Below are positions 5,966-8,295 of a stretch of DNA of 8,295 nucleotides, one piece after another. The position numbers and the translations under genes are program-made. The stretch comes from DASRSS01 sp035656335 (GTDB lineage: Bacteria; Actinomycetota; Actinomycetes; Mycobacteriales; Jatrophihabitantaceae), in contig DASRSS010000051.1 of assembly GCA_035656335.1 (NCBI GenBank), positions 1 to 8,295 of the forward strand, in the 5' to 3' direction. Position 1 is the stretch's first letter; each line of letters starts with the position of its first letter. Under the pieces are notes generated by a model that searched no databases, was not told where the DNA came from, and saw only the letters and a program-made list of their open reading frames with translations.

Positions 5966-6130
5966 TGCGCTGCCCTCTGCCACCCTGCGACCGCCTAGTA
6001 CGTCAGCGGCCCGCTGTGCGGTGCCCGGATTCCGGGCCCTCCAGCTGCTCGCGCCGCTCCGACGCCGGCACTTGCGGGACCCAGCGGGCACGCGGTTCGG
6101 CACGGTCGGTAGTCCTTGGAAGGACACATC
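5965..6130 (+). promoter_or_regulatory. rpoB 5' leader (untranslated) with small hairpins
   Basis: This is the inferred untranslated leader between the predicted transcription start and the TTG codon. Short stems are visible: CAGCG/CGCTG (6004-6016, loop GCC) and GCCCGG/CCGGGC (6023-6037, loop ATT). A third palindrome encloses the ribosome site (6112-6125). A leader of this length leaves room for attenuation or translational control of beta subunit synthesis. I recognise no named riboswitch family and see no convincing leader peptide. Confidence 0.55.
6112..6125 (+). promoter_or_regulatory. Palindrome enclosing the rpoB ribosome binding site
   Basis: GTCCTTGGAAGGAC is a perfect 14-base palindrome. 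Its right half contains the Shine-Dalgarno sequence GGAAGGA (6118-6124), 6 bases before TTG 6131. Folded as a 5-bp stem with a TGGA loop, it would hide most of the ribosome site. This ribosome site is what decides the TTG start. Confidence 0.6.

Positions 6131-8295
<2,165 letters not shown>

Overview
The window is GC-rich, one-directional actinobacterial DNA: the 3' half of an mce (mammalian cell entry-type) lipid importer operon, then a 540-base gene-free stretch, then the first two thirds of rpoB, the RNA polymerase beta subunit. The G/C-biased third positions, the six-Mce operon plan with Mce-associated membrane proteins, and the actinobacterial RpoB sequence place it in the Actinomycetes. 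A non-mycobacterial family such as Pseudonocardiaceae fits best; the genus cannot be fixed from this sequence.

Bases 1-5590 hold the end of an MceC-like protein, MceD, the lipoprotein MceE, MceF and two Mce-associated (Mas) proteins, all on the + strand. Junctions are tight (TGATG at C/D and D/E, 15 bases at E/F, ATGA between the Mas genes), with one 95-base break between mceF and the first mas gene. The Mce subunits are expected to form an envelope-spanning lipid conduit that works with YrbE permeases and an MceG/Mkl ATPase, which would lie upstream or elsewhere. The Mas proteins probably stabilise the complex. The substrate cannot be read from the sequence.

Bases 5591-6130 contain no convincing gene but are dense in signals. 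There is a 19-bp two-tier terminator hairpin after the mce operon, a run of G/C palindromes resembling a dispersed intergenic repeat, a weak possible promoter (TTGACG at 5794), and a strong sigma-70-type promoter (TTGATT, 17 bases, TAGACT; 5930-5958). The -10 box of that promoter lies exactly at the centre of a perfect 6+6 inverted repeat. A leader of about 166 nt follows; it has small hairpins and ends in a palindrome that encloses the rpoB Shine-Dalgarno sequence.

rpoB starts at a TTG (6131) and runs open off the right edge. The whole rifampicin-resistance-determining region is visible; its main rifamycin-contact residues are the sensitive type, with natural Thr518 and Ala522 (E. coli numbering).

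The gene content itself is known biology. The less explained features are the regulatory architecture upstream of rpoB, an A/T-ending codon patch with an inverted repeat in the MceF tail, the cysteine pairs in the extracytoplasmic Mce/Mas domains, and the mce-next-to-rpoB arrangement, which recalls mkl between rplL and rpoB in Mycobacterium tuberculosis.
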